A stretch of 20,450 bases of DNA from a virus, in the IMG/VR virus record IMGVR_UViG_3300010883_000665, positions 1 to 20,450 of that record; one strand, given 5' to 3'. Made by a program: the position numbers and the translations under genes. This document shows, piece by piece, positions 1 through 8,090 of this stretch (positions are counted from its first letter, which is position 1; each line of letters opens with the position of its first letter). A model generated the notes under the pieces. The model saw only the letters and a list, made by a program, of their open reading frames with translations. It had not been told where the DNA came from and did no database searches.

Positions 1-713
1 ATCTCAGTTACAGGTACAGAACCATCAGCATTCATCCCACCTTTGATCATAAGATCAGCACGTGATGAAATAGAATAGTGTACATGTGCTTCAGCTCCTC
101 CTACAAAGTTGTAGAATTCTCTGAATCCTGCTCCAGTAGTGATGTCAGAGAATCTTTCTCCATACTCACCTCTTGCAGAACCTTTTCTAAAGAATTTAGT
201 TCCAGCAGCTAAGTACTTGTCTGCTAAACCTTTTGAAGAGTCATTATTTACAAGTTCACATGTGTAAACCCATCCGTCACCTACTTGTAGAATATCATCA
301 GCAGTGATGTAAAGCTCCATTCCATTATACTTGTCATAAGTTATAATGTCTCCATGACCAAATTCTCTTTTAGATAATTTGATTTTGAATGGTTGTCCAT
401 CAATACCTCTAGTTCCAGCATCTGCTGTATCTACTTTCCCTAAGGAAACAGGTAATTCTTGAGCTACAGGTGTTTGCCACTTGTATTCTCCTCTTGCGCT
501 GTCCACCATAATTGTATTCTTCCCACCAAATGAAGCCATTTGATATAAAGGCATCTCTACCTTCTGCGTCATAGCCCATAAGTCCACAGGACCCATGTCA
601 GTTGGCTCAGCATTACCTAACATGTTCGTTAAGTGATAAGAATCAATATGAGAACTAGCTTTGTAATTTGTGTCTCTTAAAAAGAGACCGTTGTTTAAAA
701 CTGGTGTTGCCAT
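1..713 (-). CDS. Major capsid protein, N-terminal part (runs off left edge)
   Basis: About 237 codons are visible and the C-terminus lies outside the window. The protein starts MATPVLNNGLFLRD and continues into a mixed alpha/beta sequence rich in Gly, Asp and aromatic residues. Segments such as KNTIMVDSARGEYKWQTP and GHGDIITYDKYNGMELYIT fit the extended loops and beta strands of a HK97-fold shell protein. No single catalytic motif identifies it. The call rests on this character and on its place downstream of portal and a scaffold-like gene, which is the usual site of the major capsid gene. The ATG at 711-713 is the only sensible start, preceded by an A-rich leader with a duplicated AACAACAACAATTAT element and no Shine-Dalgarno. 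Another abundant head protein is the main alternative. Confidence 0.75.
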   Translation of the reverse strand, partial: MATPVLNNGLFLRDTNYKASSHIDSYHLTNMLGNAEPTDMGPVDLWAMTQKVEMPLYQMASFGGKNTIMVDSARGEYKWQTPVAQELPVSLGKVDTADAGTRGIDGQPFKIKLSKREFGHGDIITYDKYNGMELYITADDILQVGDGWVYTCELVNNDSSKGLADKYLAAGTKFFRKGSARGEYGERFSDITTGAGFREFYNFVGGAEAHVHYSISSRADLMIKGGMNADGSVPVTE

Positions 714-749
714 AATTGTTGTTGTTATTAATTAATAATTGTTGTTGTT
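712..749 (-). repeat. Direct repeat in the capsid gene leader
   Basis: Two copies of a 15-base element (AACAACAACAATTAT on the coding strand, at 712-726 and 735-749) flank the palindrome TAATTAAT. They sit directly before the capsid start codon. A-rich unstructured leaders favour initiation in Bacteroidota, where Shine-Dalgarno use is weak, so this may be a translation enhancer. That role is inferred. Confidence 0.45.
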
Positions 750-760
750 GTTCTATTTTT

Positions 761-2086
761 TTAAAATCTTTTAAAGATATTTGTATTTCTTGGTAGAGTT
801 TTTCTTGGTTTACTTGCTCTACTTCTTTCACCACCCGCTTTAGTATTTGTGGATGGTTGTCTTTCTGTTTGAGCCGTTTTTAATTTTCTAACTGTTTGTT
901 CAACAGCAGCATTAGTTCCTTCAGTTTTTAACTGTTCTTTATATCCATTTGGATCAGCTAGTAACCATAATGCTTCAGATACTAAATTATAGTTTGGCTC
1001 AACAAATTGGTACTTCTCTAGTAAATGTCCTAAAAGATTAGTATTCTCACCTGAGATAGAAGGATATGAAGGAGACACTAAACCATTATATAACATAGAT
1101 TGAGTCTTCTTATTCATCTTCATTTCTCCTAATTTTCCGTCTTTTAATGTATGATATACATTAGACATGTAATTTTCTGAAGCTTTTTGTTGTTGTGCAC
1201 GTTTCATTTCCTGTTGTTCTAACTTTCTTCCTACAACTGCTTCTGACATTTTATCTAATTTTGGCTTAAACTTACCTGCTTGTTTCTCAAGTTTACCTAA
1301 GTCTTTCCAAATTTCTATTTCTTCTTGTACTTCTTCAGCATTTCCATATCCTGTAGCTTGAAGATATTCTCTTACTATATGTTCTTGTCCTTGTTCAGTA
1401 GACATATCTAATGTTCTTGTTTCTTCAACTTGCGCTAAAGTTGAAAATAATCCTTTAAGATCTTGTCCACCATCTGCAACATATTTAGCTGCAACTTGTA
1501 ATTCTTGAGGTAAACTATCAAAAAACTGTTTAGGAGTTTCTCTTCTTACTTTGTTACCTCTCTCATCCATATTAGCTTGGATGAGTTCTTTCCAATCTTT
1601 AGCAGTATATTCATCTAAATCTTTATCATCATCAAAAGGAACAATCTCATTATTTTCAATCATTTTCTTGAAAACATCAGACATTCCTTCAATTCTTTTT
1701 CTTCCTTTAACAGTTGACTTTTCTTCTTCATCTTCTGCTAATTCCATACCTTCATTTAGTATGTCATCTATTTCATCTTTGGATACATCAGCTTTTACTT
1801 CTACTTTTTCAACAGCATCTTCTGCTTTTGATCCTTCAGGAACTTCTTCTGTTACTTCCTCTTTTACTTCTTCAGGTTTTGCTTCTAACTCTTCTGGTTC
1901 TAAGAATGATAAATCCATTTTAGCATCTCTTGAAAATACATTTGGTTTTTTTGAACCATCAGAGTCTTTGTCATTTGGTAAAGTAACTGAAGATGCACCT
2001 GGAGCTCCATTAAAGATCTCATCTAGATTAACATCTACCTGTTCTACATTTGTAGTTTCTACGTTTTGTTCTGCCATTTCAGCCAT
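761..2086 (-). CDS. Acidic scaffold-like head assembly protein
   Basis: This 441-residue protein lies between portal and the major capsid gene, the normal place for a scaffolding protein. Residues 1-130 are very acidic and low in complexity, with many E, D and K (for example EVKEEVTEEVPEG). The middle is predicted helical, with the charged stretch KLEQQEMKRAQQQKASENY near residues 290-310. The tail is basic and ends KTLPRNTNIFKRF. An acidic helical body with a short basic C-terminus is the known pattern of phage scaffolds, whose tail binds the capsid protein. No protease motif is visible. The start follows an AT-rich gap of 131 bases (2087-2217) that holds no gene and no clear promoter. Function is inferred from position and composition. 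Confidence 0.6.
   Translation of the reverse strand: MAEMAEQNVETTNVEQVDVNLDEIFNGAPGASSVTLPNDKDSDGSKKPNVFSRDAKMDLSFLEPEELEAKPEEVKEEVTEEVPEGSKAEDAVEKVEVKADVSKDEIDDILNEGMELAEDEEEKSTVKGRKRIEGMSDVFKKMIENNEIVPFDDDKDLDEYTAKDWKELIQANMDERGNKVRRETPKQFFDSLPQELQVAAKYVADGGQDLKGLFSTLAQVEETRTLDMSTEQGQEHIVREYLQATGYGNAEEVQEEIEIWKDLGKLEKQAGKFKPKLDKMSEAVVGRKLEQQEMKRAQQQKASENYMSNVYHTLKDGKLGEMKMNKKTQSMLYNGLVSPSYPSISGENTNLLGHLLEKYQFVEPNYNLVSEALWLLADPNGYKEQLKTEGTNAAVEQTVRKLKTAQTERQPSTNTKAGGERSRASKPRKTLPRNTNIFKRF
772..779 (-). promoter_or_regulatory. Possible -7 element before the capsid gene
   Basis: TATCTTTA on the minus strand differs by one base from the Bacteroidota -7 consensus TAnnTTTG and lies about 60 bases before the capsid start, inside the end of the scaffold-like gene. 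There is no TTTG at -33. It could give extra capsid transcript, but a chance match is likely in AT-rich DNA. Confidence 0.15.
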
Positions 2087-2217
2087 AATATTATTTGGTT
2101 TTAAGTTATTGGTTTATTATTTACATATACAATATAAGAAATGTTATTATATATATCTATATTAAACCTTAAAAATTTGATTAGTTTTGTATTTTTTTTT
2201 GCAGTATATAGCTATGA

Positions 2218-4971
2218 TTACTTTTTCTTATCCTTTTTAGTAGGTTTTACATCATATTTGTTTTTATTCTCTCTTGCTATTTCAAGATTTTTGTTAGCAA
2301 TTTCACGTTGAGTACTGAGTTTTTCTCTCTCAATATCCATTTTAGTTCTATTGTTTGAGTTTTTTATAGAAGCTTCTTCTTTCTTAAAGTTCATCTGTTC
2401 TCTGTATTGATCTCTTTCACGTATATCCTTCATTGCATCTTTAAAATCACTCTCTTGATTCTGGTTAATATCAGACTGTGCTCCATATCCAGCAGATCTT
2501 ATCTCAGCAACGGTAATATCTTTCTGAATTTCTTTATCTGTTTCAGCTTGTTCATGTTGTCTTTGTGCTTGAGCTTGTTCTTGCTGTGCTTGTAATTGTT
2601 GCTCTTGCATTTGCTGCTGTTGTTGTTGCTCTTGTTGTTGTTGAGCTTGTTGTTTTTGTTCAGCATCCTTAAGTATATCTGAAACTTCAGAAATAGAGTT
2701 AGATTTAATAACATTACCTAGATCATATATAGATGCTCCGGTTGTGTTATTCTGTATAGCCATTTGTTTTAACTGTTCTAACGTTTCTCTATGATTAGTT
2801 TTAGTAGTTGCAAATACATTAAAATCTCTCATTAATAGTTCCTTACCATTAATTGTAAAATTAACCTTTTCAGATTCAGTAGTTAAATAGGATAGTCTAA
2901 CAGATGGTTTAGTACTATGATAATATTGTGCCAAGTCTGTTCTCATTTGATGTACACGTGGCATTAAGTGATCTGAATGTTGTGTAAAATATGATTCTGT
3001 TTGTGCATATGACTGATTCATTGCTTGAGTAACACCTGTAGCAGTTTGTTGTGCAATAGGTGCACCCATTCTTTGTTGATTTATACCTAATGCCTCAAAT
3101 GCTTGTTGTTTAAAGTGATTAGCTAATTGAATTCTTGACATTAACCTATTTGTTTGTTCTAGATTTAAGGTTTGATAATGATTAAAGTTTACAGCATTCT
3201 CAGTATTAGTAATAGATGTATCTAAAGGCATCATACCAAAATCCTTCATTGCTACATAAGCCTTCTCTAAATTATTCTTACCCCAGTCTTCTCCCATTGA
3301 GTGACGTGGTAATGCATTTTGATCAAACATAATAACAGTACCTAATTCATCTACTAGAATATCTGCTATCTGGTTATTAACCATATTATATCCTATTTGA
3401 TAAGGTTTCATTAAATCAACTAAGGACGTTGATCTTGTGTTTCTATCAGAGAATACCCTACCTTCAATTGGAAGTTTGCATCCATATAAACTAGATTCCC
3501 CTTTAAACTGATATTTTACTCTTCCTGGTTTCTCTGCATTAATACCTAAATATATTGGATCAACATCATGATCTTCAGATCTCCAAGCTTGTGGAGCATT
3601 AGGTCCTATTTTAACTCCTCCCCATACTTCATTAATCCAGAACCAATCTATATGTTCTCCTTCAATAAGATTGTCTTTTGTTTTTTGTTTAAATAACTTA
3701 GTATTATATACAGGTTTATCATTAACTACAAAATCCTCATCTATTATCTTCTGGATAATATCACCGTTAGAATCAATTCTTGTTAAGTGTCCTATTTTTC
3801 TTTGTGTTTTCCAATATGTTGTAGTAACCCTCATCATATCAGAATCTCCCCAATCAGATATATCCCCGCCTTCATTTAATATCCAGTTCACAACATCACC
3901 TTCTACAGAAGGATTGTTGCCATAGTTACTCATAAGTCTCCTATAATCTAAACCAGGAGCTTCTGTATTCCATTTGTGAGATCTGCTTGCATCATAATAA
4001 GATCCATCATTCTGCATACCGTTTATTTGATACTTTGAATTTGTTGCAGGATGTAGGTTTTGCATAGACCTAAGTTGTTCTTCACTCATCAAGTAACCAT
4101 ATTTATCAATAACATCTGCAACAGTCATCATATCACATTTACCTGCAAAGTTTGAATCTGATATATATCTTGAGTCAGGTGACTTCTGATAAAAAGTTAA
4201 AACAGGGTTCCATAATTCTATATCATAATCATCCTCCATCATTTTAAAATGCCAGAATTCTCTATCTGCAATAAGCATATCTTTAAATGCTCTTTCTTCT
4301 AGTTCTGCCATCTTAAACTTCTCTTCATCTACATTTAACTGATGAGAAGCCCATTCTTCCACCATACTTCTATAACTCTTAGAGAAAAAATCTTCAATCT
4401 CAGGAAGTGATTTTAAATTTTCAGTTGATAATTGTTCTTGTACTTCTTCTGATTCAGGGTCAGCTCCTTGCTGAATCATTTGTATCATTAGTTTATTATG
4501 AGCATCCGTTAAAAGATTTTCTTCAATCATTGCTCTTTTTTGTTCTAACATTTCATTATAAGTATCATCATCAACAGCTCTAAACTGAACTTTTGTATAT
4601 CTCTTACTAAATTCTCCTGCAAGTACGTTTATAACATTTGGTATAATAGGATAGAACTTTAACTCTAATGCTGTTTCATCTTCTTTTGTTAAGACATCCA
4701 TTAGGTCTGCCATATCATTATCTTCTTCAACAATATAATCAGTCTTATCAATAATACCTTTTGCAAGTTTATAATTCTTAAGTAATCTTCTGGAATTTTT
4801 TTGTAATTGTTCCATTCCTCTCATTTCTAACCAATCTAGATTCCATGCAGCCCAATCTTCATCTTTGTCTGATGCAGGAATAAATTGTAGAGGTTGAGAT
4901 AATGATGCATTAACAGGACCCTTATCAACCTTAGCCCCTTTTTTAAGTTGTAGTGCGTTATATACTTTCAT
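2218..4971 (-). CDS. Portal protein
   Basis: This 917-residue protein forms the dodecameric DNA channel at the capsid vertex in related phages. It lies just after large terminase, as expected. The N-terminal part has helical segments and a typical portal body (for example IIPNVINVLAGEFSKRY near 110-126, DREFWHF, and NPVLTFYQKSPDSRYISD). Residues around 620-700 (NHFKQQAFEALGINQQRMG, then a Q/A/T-rich helix) fit the long stem or wing helices. From about residue 772 to 808 the chain is almost pure Gln, Glu and Ala. It is followed by a highly charged coiled-coil tail ending KYDVKPTKKDKKK. At 917 residues it is long compared with classical portals. Its first 14 bases overlap the upstream 34-codon gene. 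There are no catalytic motifs to confirm it, so the call rests on overall character and context. Confidence 0.8.
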   Translation of the reverse strand: MKVYNALQLKKGAKVDKGPVNASLSQPLQFIPASDKDEDWAAWNLDWLEMRGMEQLQKNSRRLLKNYKLAKGIIDKTDYIVEEDNDMADLMDVLTKEDETALELKFYPIIPNVINVLAGEFSKRYTKVQFRAVDDDTYNEMLEQKRAMIEENLLTDAHNKLMIQMIQQGADPESEEVQEQLSTENLKSLPEIEDFFSKSYRSMVEEWASHQLNVDEEKFKMAELEERAFKDMLIADREFWHFKMMEDDYDIELWNPVLTFYQKSPDSRYISDSNFAGKCDMMTVADVIDKYGYLMSEEQLRSMQNLHPATNSKYQINGMQNDGSYYDASRSHKWNTEAPGLDYRRLMSNYGNNPSVEGDVVNWILNEGGDISDWGDSDMMRVTTTYWKTQRKIGHLTRIDSNGDIIQKIIDEDFVVNDKPVYNTKLFKQKTKDNLIEGEHIDWFWINEVWGGVKIGPNAPQAWRSEDHDVDPIYLGINAEKPGRVKYQFKGESSLYGCKLPIEGRVFSDRNTRSTSLVDLMKPYQIGYNMVNNQIADILVDELGTVIMFDQNALPRHSMGEDWGKNNLEKAYVAMKDFGMMPLDTSITNTENAVNFNHYQTLNLEQTNRLMSRIQLANHFKQQAFEALGINQQRMGAPIAQQTATGVTQAMNQSYAQTESYFTQHSDHLMPRVHQMRTDLAQYYHSTKPSVRLSYLTTESEKVNFTINGKELLMRDFNVFATTKTNHRETLEQLKQMAIQNNTTGASIYDLGNVIKSNSISEVSDILKDAEQKQQAQQQQEQQQQQQMQEQQLQAQQEQAQAQRQHEQAETDKEIQKDITVAEIRSAGYGAQSDINQNQESDFKDAMKDIRERDQYREQMNFKKEEASIKNSNNRTKMDIEREKLSTQREIANKNLEIARENKNKYDVKPTKKDKKK
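2548..2655 (-). repeat. Glutamine-codon repeat within the portal gene
   Basis: A run of CAA/CAG codons with interspersed GAA, GCA and GCT encodes a Q/E/A tract at about portal residues 772-808. The mixture of CAA and CAG shows it is not a pure microsatellite, though it could still change length by slippage. Confidence 0.7.
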
Positions 4972-5062
4972 AGTAAGTTTCAGTTATTTCTTCACATTCA
5001 TTAGTATAAGTATATACTATGAATGCTGTTGGATATGTACAAGTTGTTATGTATTCAAACAT
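4958..5062 (-). CDS. 34-residue microprotein between large terminase and portal
   Basis: A short frame begins in a TAATG overlap with the terminase stop and ends 14 bases inside the portal gene. The peptide starts MFEYITTCTYPTAFIVY and ends TNECEEITETYYESI. It has a neutral, hydrophobic N-terminal half and an acidic, Tyr/Thr-rich C-terminal half. It fills the whole gap between two core genes, and both of its junctions overlap its neighbours, as is common for translationally coupled genes in this cassette. Without it the gap would be an unusual 90-base break in an otherwise gapless run. I do not recognise the family. It could be a small head or packaging accessory, or simply a coupling leader that delivers ribosomes to portal. 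Confidence 0.55.
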   Translation of the reverse strand: MFEYITTCTYPTAFIVYTYTNECEEITETYYESI

Positions 5063-7245
5063 TATTTAAAATTTTTAAAAGGGTTTCTTTTCTTTTTATT
5101 TTTAGTTTTTCCTATATTCCTAAACGGACTCATATTTAATTTACCAAATTTCTGTGAATTATCCAAGGGTTCTAGTGACTTATCTCTCTCTTTACGTTTA
5201 ACATAACCTCTATTTGCTTGCTGCATTTTGGCAAAAGCAACAAGTGCAGCAAATGATACTAGTCTATCCACGTTTAATCCAGGGAAGTATTGTAACATTT
5301 CTGTTATTAACATCTTATCAGGTATTCTTTCTACACCATAAGTTTTCTTAAATACATTTCCTTTCTCATCTGTTTCCTCATCTGTTGCTTCTCTTATAAA
5401 TTCAATAGCATAGGATATTAGATGACTCTTAAATAAATTACCCGTATTTTTCCATCCATATTCCTGAAAAACACTTTTATTAGATCCCAGATCTTTTAAG
5501 AATACAATTTGTGATTTAGGTACTAAATACTTTTGTTTTCTCTTTGCAATCATATATTGAATAAACAAAGATATATTATTTTCTACTAATGTCCAAGCAT
5601 TATACCATTCTATAATTAATTGTAACTGTTCATGTGTATCATTAATATCATCATATCTTCCACACCATGATGCAACAATCTTATCCCCCTCAACAAAAGT
5701 TTCTAATCCTTCTGGTGTTTCTTTTGTAACCTCAACAGGGTTTTTATAAACAAATATACTACACAAAGAATCTGATGTAGTAGTCTTACCTTCTGACACA
5801 GGGTCAATAGAGGCATAGTAAGTTCCAAATCCAGGATCCTTAATTGGTCTCTCCCATACAACTAAAACTCCAGTTTTATCTTCCGCCTTCTTACTTAAAG
5901 GAAATGTACTTATTGGAACCTTTCTAGATGTGCTTGCTTTGATTTTATCTCCATCAAACTCTAAATCAATTAATTCATAAGAATATTCTTTCTCTTCTAT
6001 TCTCTTCAATTGTTTAGATAAGAAACCTTGAGGAAATACAGATTCCTTTCTATATGCAAAAGCTTCTGCAATATCAATAGGTTTCTGAGATACCCTTAAT
6101 TGATATTGTTCTTGTTCTAAATCTTTTTTCCAATCTTCTCTCTCACGTCTAATGGATATTAGAGCTCCCTCAATATTAGAATTACCATATATATCTATAA
6201 AAGGAGGCATAGACCATTGTTCAGGAATAAATAAACCAGCTATACCAATAGTTCCTTTATCATCCATAAGGTCAGTCTCAACACCTAGGATACCGTTAGC
6301 TTCTGGATTTAGTATCATATTTTTTAAAGGTTTACAATGATCAAGATCTCCAACAGATCCTGCTGCAATAAATTGTCCTGTTGTCATCATACCTGAAGAG
6401 AATGCGGGACGTAAATATTCATATGTTGCACCCATCTTAGGAGCAATACCTGCCTCTTCATGAAAAAAGTATGTACATGGTCCCCCCACTCCTGCTGTTG
6501 CATTCTTTTCAAAAGAGTTTCCTTGTATTTTAGATCTTAAACCTTTATTAGTTTTTCTATCATTTATTCTAACCTCAATCTTCTGTTCCCATAATAAAAC
6601 CTTTCCTGGATTAGAAGGTCTATACCAAGCAGTATGTTCATTTAGAAAAGTTTTATATTCATCTAAGAATTTCCATGATCCTTTATCATTAATATAATCT
6701 TTTAAAGACGCTCCAATTTTTAATGTAGCACCTTCTTCAAACCAATACATATTAATTAGTTTACCCATATGAAAATAAGAAGATGCTATTTGTCTTTTTT
6801 TAAGTATTGCAACATGCTTATAAGTTATCTCTGCCATTATTTCATATAATGCCATGTGATATTGAGCATCTCTTACTTTTGCAAAACCATATGCCTTTTC
6901 TTCTTTATCATAAATAGGAAGAAAGTTTAACCACATGTAATAATCTCTGGTTAAATACCAAGTATTACCTTTATTCTTATATATTACACCCTCTCTACAT
7001 TTATTTTTCTGATCTTCCCAGTAAGTCATAAAATCTTTTGACCTCATAGGTTTATCACAATAAAAACCTTGTTCATTAAATATTGTAGCTTGTTTGTTAA
7101 ATATAAAAGCAGTTTCATCAAAGCCATATTCTCCTGGCTCTTTAAATATAGATTCTATAAATTCTCTGAAATCTTGTATTTCTGGGAATATTGTCTCTCC
7201 CCAAACACCCTCATTCCATGTAGGAATTATTTTATAATTGGTCAT
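5062..7245 (-). CDS. terL: Terminase large subunit (packaging ATPase/nuclease)
   Basis: This 727-residue motor protein pumps DNA into the prohead and cuts the concatemer. In the ATPase domain, a deviant Walker A, KKRQIASS, lies at 149-156. Walker B is YFFHEEA at 259-265, with the catalytic Glu in the EE pair, and a coupling-like GSVGD lies near 296-300. The RNase H-like nuclease domain shows ASIDP (Asp481), VENN (Glu554) and RIPDKM (Asp643), a plausible metal-binding triad. The C-terminus is basic (KTKNKKKRNPFKNFK). The usual P-loop GK[ST] is absent. A lysine sits at the start of the motif instead, as known for phage lambda gpA (KSARVGYS). The start codon overlaps the end of the upstream gene by 14 bases, and the stop overlaps the following 34-codon gene by one base. 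Confidence 0.92.
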   Translation of the reverse strand: MTNYKIIPTWNEGVWGETIFPEIQDFREFIESIFKEPGEYGFDETAFIFNKQATIFNEQGFYCDKPMRSKDFMTYWEDQKNKCREGVIYKNKGNTWYLTRDYYMWLNFLPIYDKEEKAYGFAKVRDAQYHMALYEIMAEITYKHVAILKKRQIASSYFHMGKLINMYWFEEGATLKIGASLKDYINDKGSWKFLDEYKTFLNEHTAWYRPSNPGKVLLWEQKIEVRINDRKTNKGLRSKIQGNSFEKNATAGVGGPCTYFFHEEAGIAPKMGATYEYLRPAFSSGMMTTGQFIAAGSVGDLDHCKPLKNMILNPEANGILGVETDLMDDKGTIGIAGLFIPEQWSMPPFIDIYGNSNIEGALISIRREREDWKKDLEQEQYQLRVSQKPIDIAEAFAYRKESVFPQGFLSKQLKRIEEKEYSYELIDLEFDGDKIKASTSRKVPISTFPLSKKAEDKTGVLVVWERPIKDPGFGTYYASIDPVSEGKTTTSDSLCSIFVYKNPVEVTKETPEGLETFVEGDKIVASWCGRYDDINDTHEQLQLIIEWYNAWTLVENNISLFIQYMIAKRKQKYLVPKSQIVFLKDLGSNKSVFQEYGWKNTGNLFKSHLISYAIEFIREATDEETDEKGNVFKKTYGVERIPDKMLITEMLQYFPGLNVDRLVSFAALVAFAKMQQANRGYVKRKERDKSLEPLDNSQKFGKLNMSPFRNIGKTKNKKKRNPFKNFK

Positions 7246-7750
7246 AAGCTAATCCTTGACCACCACGTACAGAACTTTTTTGTTCTTCTTTCATATCATT
7301 ATATGCTCCTTTAAATGATTGTCTTATTGCGTCAAAGTTTTTAGCTGCACTAACTAGTGAATTTATATTACCATCTCTTCCATGTTCAATTTGAGTATGC
7401 TCCATATATTTAGCTAACTTATCTATCATAGACTTGATACCTTTGTATGCTCTAAAAGTTGGCGTTTCATATAACTGTGCACATTTGTCTAAGGCAACTC
7501 TTATCTTTGGACATTCTAATGATTCTGTCATATTGATTTCATCTAATATAAGTTCTTCTTTGTCTATCTCAAGAACATTAAAAAATGGATTAAGATCTGG
7601 ATCAGGACAAGTCATATAGAATACATATTGAAATACTTCAAGATATGTATCAGGATATTCTTCTATAATTGATTTAAGAAATTTTAAAGTATAACAGTGC
7701 TCAGTTGGTACTACTTTACCGTTTGATATGTCAAATAATTTTATTAACAT
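7232..7750 (-). CDS. Conserved-type phage protein in the small-terminase position
   Basis: The likely product has 172 residues and starts MLIKLFDISNGKVVP. The same frame stays open for 39 more codons upstream, to 7867, but that extension lies wholly over the preceding gene. The ATG at 7748-7750 comes one base after that gene's stop (TAATATG), so I chose it. The protein is mostly helical: an N-terminal hydrophobic part (FKLFSIIEE-like helices, VFYMTCPDPDLNPF), then a central CPKIRVALDKCAQLYE segment. Its C-terminal half is charged (KLAKYMEHTQIEHGRDG, then AIRQSFKGAYNDMKEEQ). Its place directly upstream of large terminase, with a 14-base overlap, suggests a small-terminase or packaging partner. 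No helix-turn-helix is obvious, so the function is unproven. Confidence 0.7.
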   Translation of the reverse strand: MLIKLFDISNGKVVPTEHCYTLKFLKSIIEEYPDTYLEVFQYVFYMTCPDPDLNPFFNVLEIDKEELILDEINMTESLECPKIRVALDKCAQLYETPTFRAYKGIKSMIDKLAKYMEHTQIEHGRDGNINSLVSAAKNFDAIRQSFKGAYNDMKEEQKSSVRGGQGLAYDQL

Positions 7751-7751
7751 A

Positions 7752-8078
7752 TTAAAATCCTGCTTTAGCCATTCTTGATCTAAATTGTTGAAGTGTTTCA
7801 TTAAGCATTTTAGGCGTTGCGGTTCCTGATATAAATATTGTAGTCTTACTAATATTCTCATCTCCATTTGTATCTACTCCAGGTCCATATGATGATATTG
7901 TTTCAAGATCTATAGTATAATCACGTTCTTCTTCCTCTAGTGTTATAGTTCCTTCCCAATCTCCCCCATCAGCTGCACAAGCAGATTGATTAGTCCCTGT
8001 ACCATCAACACAAACTCCGCTTGTTGAACTTTGGGTGGTTACATATTGGACTATAACTAACTGTTCAAATACTGGCAT
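7752..8078 (-). CDS. Small unrecognised protein, possibly structural
   Basis: This 108-residue protein begins MPVFEQLVIVQYVTTQ, a beta-strand-like start. It has a Cys-containing loop (VCVDGTGTNQSACAADGGDW, about residues 22-41), a middle part rich in Glu and Thr (TITLEEEERDYTIDLETISSYG), and a helical end (NETLQQFRSRMAKAGF). The stretch DTNGDENIS resembles a degenerate EF-hand-type calcium loop, but the match is partial. Strand-rich small acidic proteins next to packaging genes are often head decoration, completion or tail proteins. I do not recognise the family. The following gene starts one base after its stop, so both are probably translated together. Confidence 0.65.
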   Translation of the reverse strand: MPVFEQLVIVQYVTTQSSTSGVCVDGTGTNQSACAADGGDWEGTITLEEEERDYTIDLETISSYGPGVDTNGDENISKTTIFISGTATPKMLNETLQQFRSRMAKAGF

Positions 8079-8090
8079 AATTTTTTATTT

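Noticed and set aside
1551-2165. 204-codon plus-strand frame, Ser-rich, opposite the scaffold-like gene.
   Set aside because: It is the antisense shadow of the acidic, Glu-rich part of the scaffold-like gene; the composition explains its length.
7868-8000. EF-hand-like calcium loop (DTNGDENIS) in the 108-residue protein.
   Set aside because: Only part of the twelve-residue loop pattern fits and the flanking helices are missing; kept only as a remark.
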